A stretch of 33,646 bases of DNA. Origin: an uncultured Bacteroidia bacterium (GTDB lineage Bacteria > Bacteroidota > Bacteroidia > Bacteroidales > Prolixibacteraceae). The notes below the pieces were generated by a model. The model saw only the letters and a list, made by a program, of their open reading frames with translations. It did no database searches and was not told where the DNA came from. The translations under genes and the position numbers were made by a program. Shown piece after piece: positions 7,417 to 15,968 of this stretch (position 1 is its first letter; every line of letters begins with the position of its first letter). The stretch is from positions 1-33,646 of the forward strand of contig CAINLJ010000148.1 in NCBI GenBank assembly GCA_903850335.1, given 5' to 3'.

Positions 7417-8421
7417 CTAATTATTAATTTTATACTCATAGAAATCAATAATTCTTAAGATGGAAAGTATTATTGATGCACCATCCTGCTGATTTAGATC
7501 TGGATTTCCGGCATGTGCAACCTGATTGCTATAGATTTGCAACAATCGCAAATGAGTCTCAATAATTGGGCGTTCCTGTCTTAGACTTTGCGATAATGCA
7601 CTTATCTTAGAACTTAAAGTTGAAGGCTCTAGATCAATTTGATAGATATCCAGCAATTTATTGCATACTAATTCGGCGAATCGTCTTCCTATCAGTCCTA
7701 ATAATTGAAGCGAAGAATGCTCTGAATTTGCTAACGAATTGATATTATTTAAGGTACTTAATGACAGATCTGAAATTTGGGAAGTAACGGAATTGCATGA
7801 TTCGTTGATTACCGCTTTAAACAGATTTGTTTGAATAACTTCATTTCTGCTCAAAAATTCATTTATCTTTTTATTCAAAACTCCAATAGTCTCGAAATTA
7901 TAAGCAAAGACCCGGATAATTTTCAGTTTGGTGTTCTTAAGCTGATTAAAAGACTTTAGAAGATGAGAAACAGATTCTTCCAATGAGATTCCTTGATTGC
8001 CAGTACCTAATAGTGGCAGAGATATGCTCTCATCCGTTTCTGCAGGAAAATTCTCAAGAAAGTGCAGAAGTTCCTGATACCTGGAAGCCAATTTCGCACT
8101 AGTGAAGTTATATTTTCTGTTTAGGTCAGATAGTTCTAGTGCCACTAACTTAATAAAATAAGGATTTTCCCTGGTATTAAAGGAAAGAACATTTTCAGAA
8201 AATCTGTGACTATTGGTTAAGTCATACTCAAAAACAGAAATATTTGTTTTGGAGTAAAGACTACCCCATATCGTTCCAGTCTTGGGAAAAAACATTCCCT
8301 TATATGCTGAGAGTAAAAGGATATCTGATGTACTATCAAAAATATCACCTGCATAAAATTCAATGATGACAGTACCACTTTTTGTTTGTAATTCATACAG
8401 ATTAAATAACGTGGTCTTCAT
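7417..8421 (-). CDS. Macro-domain protein with HEPN/DUF4145-like C-terminus
   Basis: A 334-residue two-domain protein. The N-terminal half resembles a macro domain. It has AGDIFDSTSDILLLSAYKG (about residues 24-42), matching the GDI...D..V.AA loop, and LPLLGTGNQGISLEES (135-150), matching the PLLGTGxxG loop that cradles ADP-ribose. The canonical Asn-rich loop is altered. The C-terminal part (about 225-334) is all-helical with LLGLIGRRFAELVCNKLLD and SNQVAHAGN, resembling DUF4145/HEPN-like domains found in defence proteins. The RxxxxH ribonuclease pair is not evident. A plausible role is sensing or removing ADP-ribose or a related nucleotide signal. It lies 108 bp downstream of brxL on the same strand. 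Confidence 0.65.
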   Translation of the reverse strand: MKTTLFNLYELQTKSGTVIIEFYAGDIFDSTSDILLLSAYKGMFFPKTGTIWGSLYSKTNISVFEYDLTNSHRFSENVLSFNTRENPYFIKLVALELSDLNRKYNFTSAKLASRYQELLHFLENFPAETDESISLPLLGTGNQGISLEESVSHLLKSFNQLKNTKLKIIRVFAYNFETIGVLNKKINEFLSRNEVIQTNLFKAVINESCNSVTSQISDLSLSTLNNINSLANSEHSSLQLLGLIGRRFAELVCNKLLDIYQIDLEPSTLSSKISALSQSLRQERPIIETHLRLLQIYSNQVAHAGNPDLNQQDGASIILSILRIIDFYEYKINN

Positions 8422-8529
8422 AGGTTTGATATGGTAATTTAAATAAAAAGGTTTAAAAAACTATTTATGCATGAGACCACTTAAAATGCGATTCTCCTAA
8501 TATCACCAGTTGTAAAAGCATCGTATTTT

Positions 8530-10575
8530 TCAATCCATCAACGCCTTTATTAAACAATCCTTCAAATCAGTATAATACTGAATATTAATCTTCGTGATCA
8601 TATCATCTGAAAGGTCGTTCAACTGTTTGCGAGCGTTCAGGGGGATAAGAATCGTCGTGGCACCTTTCTCGACAGATAACTCTGCGAGGTTTACTGCATT
8701 GTAGACCATATCAATCGAACCGCCCAGGTTAAGTTGACCCACAATGACCAACCCACCTTTGGTTCCCTTTTCGAGGATGGCGCTGCATAAAGCGATCAGG
8801 ACAGCCATTCCCATGCCATTGCCACTCTTTGATGCGTCAAATGCCCTTAATTGAATGGCAAACTCATGCGAACGCGGATCTCTGTCGCCAATCAGTTCCC
8901 TCGTTTTGCTGTAAAGATTTTGTTCGGCATATTTGACGCATTCCTGAAATTGAGGTGGTGACGGTTTATTAAGAATCTTGACACCTGATCCGGGACCAGC
9001 GTTAACTTCAATTTTATATAATCCGGTCGATTCATCCTGACCACCTGCATTCAGTGCCCAAATCTGGCCCGGAGGCAATGGATCTTCACCAATTGTGTTT
9101 TCGCTGTGGACCTCGGGTGTTGTGACGAATGTTTCAACACCGCTTTCTCCGATGCGATAACTAAAATGGGTATTCCGGAATTCCGCTGAACCAATTCTTT
9201 TTTGTTGTTCTTTCACCCTTCTTCTGTATTCCAAAGAAACCTTGATGGCCCATTCCAATAATTCGTCGGAGATTGGAGCATCCGGCCTTGGCTGCATCAA
9301 TTTCAGCAATCCGTTCATAGTCTTATTGACTGCAGTTGTATCACGTCCGCTTAATGCACCGCCGTAATCAATGCGATAGGAGACTGAAGAGATTCTGTTT
9401 ATGTCCCTTAATCGTGTCCAACACTCTGCCAGAAAATCACTGACCAATCCAAAATGACTCGTAAAGTATTGCTTATTTAATTTGGGGAAATCCCATCCCG
9501 GGACAAAAGCATGAATCCGGTCCATAAAAGCAGTATCATCGCGCATCTCCTGAGGGAGAGGACCAAACAAATGGCCGATTCGCTGCTGATGCTCCACATC
9601 TACCTCAAAGTTGCCAACCATTACAATTCCACCGTCTGCACGGATAGGTTCCTTACCCCGGCTAAACTCACCGCTCTCCATATATCCCTTCATGATGTTT
9701 ACGCCATCTTTCTGGTCAAACGAAACACCCGAAACCTCGTCAAAACAAACCACATCATACTTGCAAACAAGACCTCGTTCACCGCTTCCCATATTGACAA
9801 ACATCTTTGCTACCGTTGCCTTACCTCCCGAGACTAAATGTGAGTAGGGCGAGATCTGCTGATAAAGGTGTGATTTACCGGTGCCTCTTGGTCCAAGCTC
9901 AATCATATTGTAGTTACGTTCCAGGAATGGGATCATCCTTACGAACAATACATTTTTAGCTTTCTGGCTTAATTCCGTAGGTTCCATGCCCACGCTTTTG
10001 ATTAGGAAATCTTTCCATTCTTCAAGCGTAAACATCTCCCTACCTTTATAGAGAATATCCAGGACGTTTCGTTGCGACAATTGAATTGGCCGAATATTCG
10101 CAACTCCAAAAGGTCTGCCGCTATTTTCCTGGGCAATAGCTGCATCATATTCAAGCTCTACCTCAGCATAGAATCCACCAGTCAGCATCCGGTCGTTTGC
10201 ATTTACCGCTTCAGCTGAAATCCGGACTTTGTTGAGCATTAAACTCGGCAGGGTGGCCACATAACTGTCAGTGGCAGTATCCAGCTTTGCTGTAATGATG
10301 TCAATGATTTTAATAGAACCCTTCTCTTTCGCTTTCGACTTAAAATATTCCTCCTCCCCAGGACGAACGGTTCTGGCCTGGAGTTGCCGCTTTACAATTT
10401 CCAATCCTTCCTGAATCTCTGCTTCATCAGTAGTTGCACAATAACGCCCTAAAAGAAATTCGATGACATAGGTTGGCACGGGATAGGTTTTGCGGAATTG
10501 TTCCAGCAAATCCTTCCGTACAATAAAACCTTCAAAGGCCTTTGCCGCTAATTGGTCTGTTTTATCTAATTCCAT
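8530..10575 (-). CDS. brxL: BREX protein BrxL (AAA+ with Lon-like domain)
   Basis: A 681-residue protein with the standard BrxL layout. An N-terminal DNA-binding-type region is followed by a AAA+ core with Walker A GPRGTGKSH (228-236) and Walker B VVCFDEVSG (275-283), then a C-terminal Lon-protease-like domain (about 530-675). In type 1 BREX it is an effector ATPase that forms ring assemblies on DNA and is needed for phage exclusion but not methylation. Where Lon has its catalytic Ser (GPSAG-like) this protein has GNGMG (585-589), and the Lys of GGxK is replaced (GGSID), so peptidase activity is doubtful. It is full length and begins 11 bp after pglZ ends, indicating cotranscription. Confidence 0.93.
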   Translation of the reverse strand: MELDKTDQLAAKAFEGFIVRKDLLEQFRKTYPVPTYVIEFLLGRYCATTDEAEIQEGLEIVKRQLQARTVRPGEEEYFKSKAKEKGSIKIIDIITAKLDTATDSYVATLPSLMLNKVRISAEAVNANDRMLTGGFYAEVELEYDAAIAQENSGRPFGVANIRPIQLSQRNVLDILYKGREMFTLEEWKDFLIKSVGMEPTELSQKAKNVLFVRMIPFLERNYNMIELGPRGTGKSHLYQQISPYSHLVSGGKATVAKMFVNMGSGERGLVCKYDVVCFDEVSGVSFDQKDGVNIMKGYMESGEFSRGKEPIRADGGIVMVGNFEVDVEHQQRIGHLFGPLPQEMRDDTAFMDRIHAFVPGWDFPKLNKQYFTSHFGLVSDFLAECWTRLRDINRISSVSYRIDYGGALSGRDTTAVNKTMNGLLKLMQPRPDAPISDELLEWAIKVSLEYRRRVKEQQKRIGSAEFRNTHFSYRIGESGVETFVTTPEVHSENTIGEDPLPPGQIWALNAGGQDESTGLYKIEVNAGPGSGVKILNKPSPPQFQECVKYAEQNLYSKTRELIGDRDPRSHEFAIQLRAFDASKSGNGMGMAVLIALCSAILEKGTKGGLVIVGQLNLGGSIDMVYNAVNLAELSVEKGATTILIPLNARKQLNDLSDDMITKINIQYYTDLKDCLIKALMD

Positions 10576-10586
10576 AATGTTCAGTT

Positions 10587-12902
10587 TTATCCACCCACGG
10601 TGGTTGGTTTTTTATGAAGGATTCTTCCAGTTTCATCCAGGAGTACAATGGTTGCCGCCTGAGATTCTGCCTCATCGTTCACAACTACCGAACCTCTGTT
10701 GTCTGTTACTGATCTGTTTTTCGAGGCCACAATCGATGTGGTTTCATCGTTATATTTTGTCCGAATATCAAAAGTGACCCCTTTATTGGCCTCAACAGTT
10801 GTAACAGTGCACCGAAGGTTAACCCACTTAATGTCTTGAATCTTTGCTGCTGTTTTTGATCCTTTCTGATTTTCAATATAAAGGGTTGGGACCAGGCACT
10901 CATGGAGTGAAATACCGCCATGAGCATATTCCATATTGAGCTTAAAAAACGAGATCCCTGGGGCATAGGCAATAAATATGGAGGGATTCCAGCGCCAGGG
11001 AAGGTGCAATAAATCTGTTTTTGCCCCCTCCTTGATTAAGGCACAACGACCCCACCTTGTTTCAGTTAATCCTGCATACAATTGGGTCTTTGGTAAGCCA
11101 CCGGGTAAAAGCAACCAGCCGTGATCGGTCACGATTTTGATCCGTTTTACGCCTTGGTCAAAGGCATGACCGATCACATCCTGAACCTGTTCAAAAAGCT
11201 CTTCGATTCGCCTGACCATATCCGATTGCTCCTCGTGACCTTTCTTATCTATATCGCCGATCTCCTGCCAGCATTGAACCTCCGGATTGATATCACCACC
11301 CACGGTAATATAGTTACAGTTATTCAGTGTTAAGGCATCCCGGAAAACATTCGTCTGTATATCTTTTCCGGTCTGAAGCTGAGGACGAAATTCATTAATC
11401 TCGCTCACTTTCGATACCGATTTCGCCATTGGAGAAACTGCAGGCTTTGCCGTGGGAGTTAAGGAGGGAATGGCACACCACCCGGTCTCAAGTTTTACTT
11501 TATAATTATTGCTTTCCAGTCGTTTGCAAAATTCCTGAGCCAGTTCAAACCGAAAAGCGTCGACAAAAAGCACAAACAATTCATCTTCTGCCACTGCCGC
11601 CTGATTGGTGAAAATTGATGCATCTTTCGCAACAAGCTCCTGAAATTTAAGGGTGATCAATTCAATCCATGGCTGATAAATACATTTAATCAGGCTTTTA
11701 ATCAGGGTTTTATCCTGATCTGTTTTTACGGCAGCCATTGCCTTGCGCATCGACTGATCGGCTAGATAGCCATCCGTAATGTAATATTGCCTTAATTCAT
11801 CAATAGTGCCGGATGGGAGTGGTATTGTTGCCTTTGCCGTCATGCTGACTAAATGCTCCAGTACATTAGCCAGGGGAGCCTTACCAAGTTCACACCAGAC
11901 CCAATTTCTGCGAGCCCCATGGCTTTGTTCCAGGTTCTTTAACAATCCAAGAGCTTCAACAGGCAGAAGTTTCGATGCCTTTACAAGCGCTTTACGCAAC
12001 TCCTCCTCTTTTTTCTCATTGACTTGAGGCCAGCTCTCATCGGGCAGTGCAAATACTCCACTTCCCAGATCATCCGGTTTTGCAAGGCTCAGAAGTCCTC
12101 CAATTTCGGGATATTTACGCGTGGCAGTGGCATACAGCTGCCAGATATATTTCCAGCCATTGCGTTGCGACCCCAATTTTTCGGCGATGGCTTTAATATT
12201 GCGGTGATCGGGTGTAAAATCGTATTGTGACTGACACAGGCTTCCAAAAACATCCCTTTTCCCCTGATCCATATTTTGAAGGATGAAATCCCCCTTGCAC
12301 ATCCATTTTAAGATTGTCGGAATAATATCGGGGAGGAGTTGGTTGTTAAGATACTCTGCATCGATAATCGTCTTTCCATACAAAACCTCTCCATCCTGAA
12401 GAATTGTTGGCAAGGCTTTCTTCAAAGCATCCCTGGTCGCAGTATCTTTTGAAACTTTTAATCCGAGGCCGCTGTACGAATTCTCGACAAACGCAAGGAT
12501 CGACCACTCCTTCCCATTTTCCTGGGTAAACAGGGTCCCGGTATATTGGTATTCGAGCAATGGCTGAAATTCAAGACCGGCATGCTCCACATTTCTCAAA
12601 TCGTTTTTAGCCACCCCCGGAAGGTAAATAATTGGTGTTGCCTGTTCGTCCCAATCAGCTTCAGGAAGCGTCCGGGCCACCATGCATTTTAACCAGATGG
12701 CAGGACCCTGCTTCTTTAAAGGTTCATAAGGACCGAAAACAACCAGCTGTGGGATTATGCCTTGCAAGACAGGAATCACCTCTGTCCACTGCCGTTCCGG
12801 ATCGGGCCATAATATTACCTCAGGCTTCACCATGATGTTGCTGTTGTGCTGCTCTGCTTGCCTTAAAGCCAGAATTACCTTGTCAAATATGCTATTCTTC
12901 AT
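10587..12902 (-). CDS. pglZ: BREX phosphatase-like protein PglZ, type B
   Basis: A 771-residue PglZ of the length and pattern seen in type B proteins of type 1 BREX. Alkaline-phosphatase-superfamily motifs are visible: LFVDAFRFELA (445-455) with the nucleophile/metal region, VTDHGWLLLP (591-600) with metal-binding Asp and His, and EYAHGGISLHE (658-668) with the third metal-site His. PglZ is required for both host methylation and phage exclusion and works with PglX; its physiological substrate is not settled. The gene is intact and starts at the ATG at 12902. It lies 73 bp downstream of the AlbA/GHKL gene, so the accessory genes separate it from pglX. Confidence 0.93.
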   Translation of the reverse strand: MKNSIFDKVILALRQAEQHNSNIMVKPEVILWPDPERQWTEVIPVLQGIIPQLVVFGPYEPLKKQGPAIWLKCMVARTLPEADWDEQATPIIYLPGVAKNDLRNVEHAGLEFQPLLEYQYTGTLFTQENGKEWSILAFVENSYSGLGLKVSKDTATRDALKKALPTILQDGEVLYGKTIIDAEYLNNQLLPDIIPTILKWMCKGDFILQNMDQGKRDVFGSLCQSQYDFTPDHRNIKAIAEKLGSQRNGWKYIWQLYATATRKYPEIGGLLSLAKPDDLGSGVFALPDESWPQVNEKKEEELRKALVKASKLLPVEALGLLKNLEQSHGARRNWVWCELGKAPLANVLEHLVSMTAKATIPLPSGTIDELRQYYITDGYLADQSMRKAMAAVKTDQDKTLIKSLIKCIYQPWIELITLKFQELVAKDASIFTNQAAVAEDELFVLFVDAFRFELAQEFCKRLESNNYKVKLETGWCAIPSLTPTAKPAVSPMAKSVSKVSEINEFRPQLQTGKDIQTNVFRDALTLNNCNYITVGGDINPEVQCWQEIGDIDKKGHEEQSDMVRRIEELFEQVQDVIGHAFDQGVKRIKIVTDHGWLLLPGGLPKTQLYAGLTETRWGRCALIKEGAKTDLLHLPWRWNPSIFIAYAPGISFFKLNMEYAHGGISLHECLVPTLYIENQKGSKTAAKIQDIKWVNLRCTVTTVEANKGVTFDIRTKYNDETTSIVASKNRSVTDNRGSVVVNDEAESQAATIVLLDETGRILHKKPTTVGG

Positions 12903-12975
12903 TTTATACTGAGTATTTTCAAGAAATCACTAATTCGGATTTCGGTTGTTGTGTCTGATCCTTTTTTCTCTATGT

Positions 12976-14625
12976 TTATGATTTTAAGAGTTGTTTCCCT
13001 TTTAATGTCAGACGGTATTTTTGTAATTGACTGTTGGGTTTATCAGGCAAGGTCATCTCTATAATTCCATATTCCAGCAATGGTTTAATATAGTAGTTAA
13101 AATGTTTAGAGTGGTTGATAAGCCCCAAATGGGCTAAAATATCAAATCTTGATTTCTCTTCGATTAGAAAATCGATTATCTCTAACGACTTAGACACCGA
13201 CTTAGACACCGACTTGGACACCGACTTAGTTACTATTTGATCTCTGACATAATCTCTGACATCACTGAAATCGCTATCTAAAAGCATGCTTAATAGCTGA
13301 AAATCAAATTTTTCTTTAAAACACAAATCAACATCTTCACGGGTTAATTTATTCCCAGACTTAGTTACTGACTTAGTTACCAACCAATCTTTATGACATG
13401 GCAAAGTGACCAAAAACAATATATTTTCATCGTCAGTATAAAACACTGGTTTCGGATTACCATTTTTCGACATTTCGTCACGAATTACTGGAATTCCTGT
13501 GGCTTTTCCCTCTGTGAGGTTCAATTCCTTCAAAAAATCACCAATTCGCCGGTTCCGGTAATCCCTTGCAATGACCCTTCGTTGTTGTAAATCGGCATTT
13601 TTGATCGGGGGCAAAGGGCCAGGATAACTTAAGATTTCAATCCGGTCAGGAAGCACTTGTATTTCAATAGGTTTTTCATCAGCATAACTTTTATGATAAA
13701 CCGCATTGCAGATGGCTTCTTCCAAAGAATTGTAAGGATAGTTGCTGATGTTCAAACTTTCGGCCTGACCGGAAATTTTTCTGGTCTCAGTTTTTAGTAC
13801 TTTGTCCTTCAGGTAGGCCAGACAATTACGTATTTGCTTGTGCAAAGGGCCTTTAAAAGTTTCCGAAATATAATTCCGACCTGCTTCGTCCTTATGAATG
13901 GCCAATTCAATCCATGCCCGATTAAAAAAACGGTGCGGGTTGCTATTGAAAAACATGAGCCCGGCGTTTACAGGTCTTAGGAATTCAACCGGGCCACGGG
14001 CAATTTGCATCGCTTTGCACAAATCGGCAAAGGGCATCGAGGTGCTTTCTTCGAATAAGTCGCTCCCAACTTCCTGCAAAAACTCACGAATCAAGCCCAG
14101 TTCCATGTTATTAAGCTTGGCTTCCTGATTGATACGGTCATCGAAAGGTATTTTTGCAGTTAACTCAATCAGGTGCGTTTGATTATCTCCTTGTGCCACA
14201 ATACTGCGGCTACCCGACCGGATATAATATTGCCTCCTTGCATCGTTTCCAAGGGTCGATGGGCAAGAATAGGGACGCATATCGCCGGCAGGACACCAAA
14301 CAACTAAAATATGCTTTCCCTCAATTTCATACGGTTGTGTAATGGGAAGATAATTGGGCTGAATTTTATAGCATACACCAATTAATTCACCTTGTATCCG
14401 GTCTAAACTTTCTAATAACAAACCTTTTGGAGGATATTGAGGAATACCTTCGACAGCTTTGATTCCAATGATGATATAACCCCCTCCCCAATTATTGATA
14501 TCATTTGCAAATGCACACACCGAATGCAACACGTCTTCAGGATTCCACCCTTCCTTAAATTCAAGTCGTTCCCATTCAACTACTTTACCGTGTACTAATT
14601 CTGATATGTTTACTGGTAGTGCCAT
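12976..14625 (-). CDS. AlbA/Schlafen-type ATP-binding protein with wHTH tail
   Basis: A 549-residue protein. It begins with an AlbA_2 (Schlafen AlbA) domain (EWERLEFKEGW...FANDINNWGGGYIIIGI, about residues 17-55 onward). A GHKL-like ATP-binding segment (HATPase_c_4) follows, with SLEEAICNAVYHKSY (about 300-314) and RIEILSYPGP. A winged-helix C-terminus resembles putative transcriptional regulators. A tandem tetrapeptide repeat (VSKS, after two VTKS copies further upstream) links the last two parts. Such genes are frequent cargo inside BREX and type I restriction operons, where they may regulate or act as accessory effectors. It sits between fic and pglZ with 39 and 73 bp gaps, in the same orientation. 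Its exact role is unknown. Confidence 0.85.
   Translation of the reverse strand: MALPVNISELVHGKVVEWERLEFKEGWNPEDVLHSVCAFANDINNWGGGYIIIGIKAVEGIPQYPPKGLLLESLDRIQGELIGVCYKIQPNYLPITQPYEIEGKHILVVWCPAGDMRPYSCPSTLGNDARRQYYIRSGSRSIVAQGDNQTHLIELTAKIPFDDRINQEAKLNNMELGLIREFLQEVGSDLFEESTSMPFADLCKAMQIARGPVEFLRPVNAGLMFFNSNPHRFFNRAWIELAIHKDEAGRNYISETFKGPLHKQIRNCLAYLKDKVLKTETRKISGQAESLNISNYPYNSLEEAICNAVYHKSYADEKPIEIQVLPDRIEILSYPGPLPPIKNADLQQRRVIARDYRNRRIGDFLKELNLTEGKATGIPVIRDEMSKNGNPKPVFYTDDENILFLVTLPCHKDWLVTKSVTKSGNKLTREDVDLCFKEKFDFQLLSMLLDSDFSDVRDYVRDQIVTKSVSKSVSKSVSKSLEIIDFLIEEKSRFDILAHLGLINHSKHFNYYIKPLLEYGIIEMTLPDKPNSQLQKYRLTLKGKQLLKS
13187..13234 (-). repeat. 12-bp tandem repeat in coding sequence
   Basis: About four copies of a 12-bp unit (plus strand GACTTAGACACC, one with a single substitution) encode repeated VSKS within the AlbA/GHKL protein. 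The unit is a multiple of three, so copy-number change would alter linker length without a frameshift. Related TKSV units recur near 13360-13385. Confidence 0.85.
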
Positions 14626-14664
14626 TTTCTTTGTTTATTATATCGTTGATGGAATTCCTATTTA

Positions 14665-15744
14665 TTATTTTAATATTTCAATCAACCGTCTATTGATATA
14701 AAGTGTCTCTCTTCCGACACGTTGCGATTCAAGTATTCCTATCGACTCCAATTCTCTAAGATATCTCGACGCAGCTTTGCGTTCAACCTGAAGCCTATTA
14801 ACCACCAGTTCAATTTTTGAATAGGGCATTTCAAACAACAATTCAACCAGCTCTTTCTTATAGACCTTAGGGGCCTTCTGCTGTGCCTCCTCAATGGTTA
14901 GATCCAATAACTCCCTGATTGAATTAATTTTAGCTATCGTCTTTAGTGATGTTTTCTCGACCGCCTTGAGCATAAACACGATCCACTCTTCCCATTCACC
15001 GGTACGATTGGTATGATTCAGAAGCCGGTAGTATTCAGGCTTATTTTCGGTAATATAGGAACTCAAATATAAAATGGGGACTTCAATCAAATCATTCAGA
15101 ATCAGATACAAGATATTCAGAATCCTGCCGGTCCTTCCATTTCCGTCATAAAACGGGTGGATGCTCTCAAACTGATAGTGGAGGATAGCCAGGTTTATCA
15201 ACGGGGACAAATCCTGCTCGTTTTGATTAAAATGGGTAATAAAATTCGATAATAGATCAAGAATTTCGTTTTTATCCTGCGGTGGGGTGTAGACCACTTC
15301 TCCGGTGGTATCATTTTTAAGGACCGTGCCCGGCATACTCCTGATTCCGGCGGTGTTGTTAACCAATTGTTGCTGAATGCTCAGAATATCGTTTATTCGG
15401 AGGAATCCCTGTGCTTTAATGAAATCGTAGCCATGGAAGATTGCCCTTCGATAATTAACAACTTCCTTGGTATCTGATGTAACAGTTGATTGATGAATAA
15501 TCAGCGCCTTGTATAACTCATCCTGAGTTGTGATAATATTTTCAATCTCTGAACTATCCTTTGCTTCCTGAAGTACAACGGCATTAATTAACATAGCCTG
15601 ATTAGGAATTGTCTTTGCAATCCCTTTCAGTTCAGCCAACGCTGCCGCAGCCCTGCTGGTATGACGAAGTATTTCAATTGTTTCTACCTTGTCTCTGTGC
15701 GGAGGAAGGTAATCAAGTGTATAACCCGGTGCTTTTTGTCCCAT
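14665..15744 (-). CDS. Fic-domain protein (probable AMPylase, class II)
   Basis: A Fic protein of 359 residues from the ATG at 15744 (MGQKAPGY), or 369 from an upstream ATG at 15774. The shorter start is preferred because family members begin this way and the longer one lies inside an inverted repeat. The catalytic motif HPFYDGNGRTGR is complete. An N-terminal inhibitory helix SSEIENI matches the (S/T)xxxE(G/N) motif placed before the Fic core, as in class II proteins, so activity should be autoinhibited. A C-terminal winged helix (LVVNRLQVERKAASRYLREL) suggests DNA binding. These enzymes transfer AMP from ATP to a target hydroxyl; the target here is unknown. It is embedded between mcrC and the AlbA gene of the BREX locus. 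Confidence 0.9.
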   Translation of the reverse strand: MGQKAPGYTLDYLPPHRDKVETIEILRHTSRAAAALAELKGIAKTIPNQAMLINAVVLQEAKDSSEIENIITTQDELYKALIIHQSTVTSDTKEVVNYRRAIFHGYDFIKAQGFLRINDILSIQQQLVNNTAGIRSMPGTVLKNDTTGEVVYTPPQDKNEILDLLSNFITHFNQNEQDLSPLINLAILHYQFESIHPFYDGNGRTGRILNILYLILNDLIEVPILYLSSYITENKPEYYRLLNHTNRTGEWEEWIVFMLKAVEKTSLKTIAKINSIRELLDLTIEEAQQKAPKVYKKELVELLFEMPYSKIELVVNRLQVERKAASRYLRELESIGILESQRVGRETLYINRRLIEILK

Positions 15745-15757
15745 ATTATTTTTATTT

Positions 15758-15782
15758 GTACCAAAAATACACATTTTAGTAC
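15758..15782. promoter_or_regulatory. Inverted repeat at fic 5' end, possible operator
   Basis: GTACCAAAA (15758-15766) and TTTTAGTAC (15774-15782) form an inverted repeat with one mismatch and a 7-bp spacer, just upstream of the preferred fic start. Because Fic carries a C-terminal winged helix, autoregulation is possible. This is an inference from position and symmetry. Confidence 0.45.
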
Positions 15783-15792
15783 ATATATCTAT

Positions 15793-15909
15793 CTATGCTG
15801 TTTTTTTATGTCTAGCTATTTCAGGTTTATTTCCCCGTTCTTCCCTTTTTTCTTCCAAATACAAATCAATATCCCTCATTTCGTCCCGGTTGCCTTCCTG
15901 AGAGTTTCT
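15793..15909 (-). pseudogene. Fossil of a second pglX 3' end
   Basis: On the minus strand a short frame encodes EMRDIDLYLEEKREER before a stop. The last residues of the intact PglX at 20137 read EVRDNDMHLSSEEKREAR, and the underlying DNA (15847-15910 against about 20163-20228) is also visibly similar although diverged. An in-frame stop (TGA, 15912-15910) lies upstream. This is best read as the C-terminal tail of a different pglX allele left between mcrC and fic. It implies that pglX once stood directly before fic. Confidence 0.65.
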
Positions 15910-15968
15910 TCAAATACAGATTTCAACGGTATCGCTGGCCTTTGATACTTTGTCAAATATGCAGTAAT

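Noticed and set aside
10490-12835. Several plus-strand ORFs opposite pglZ and brxL
   Set aside because: All are antisense shadows of genes with strong domain motifs.
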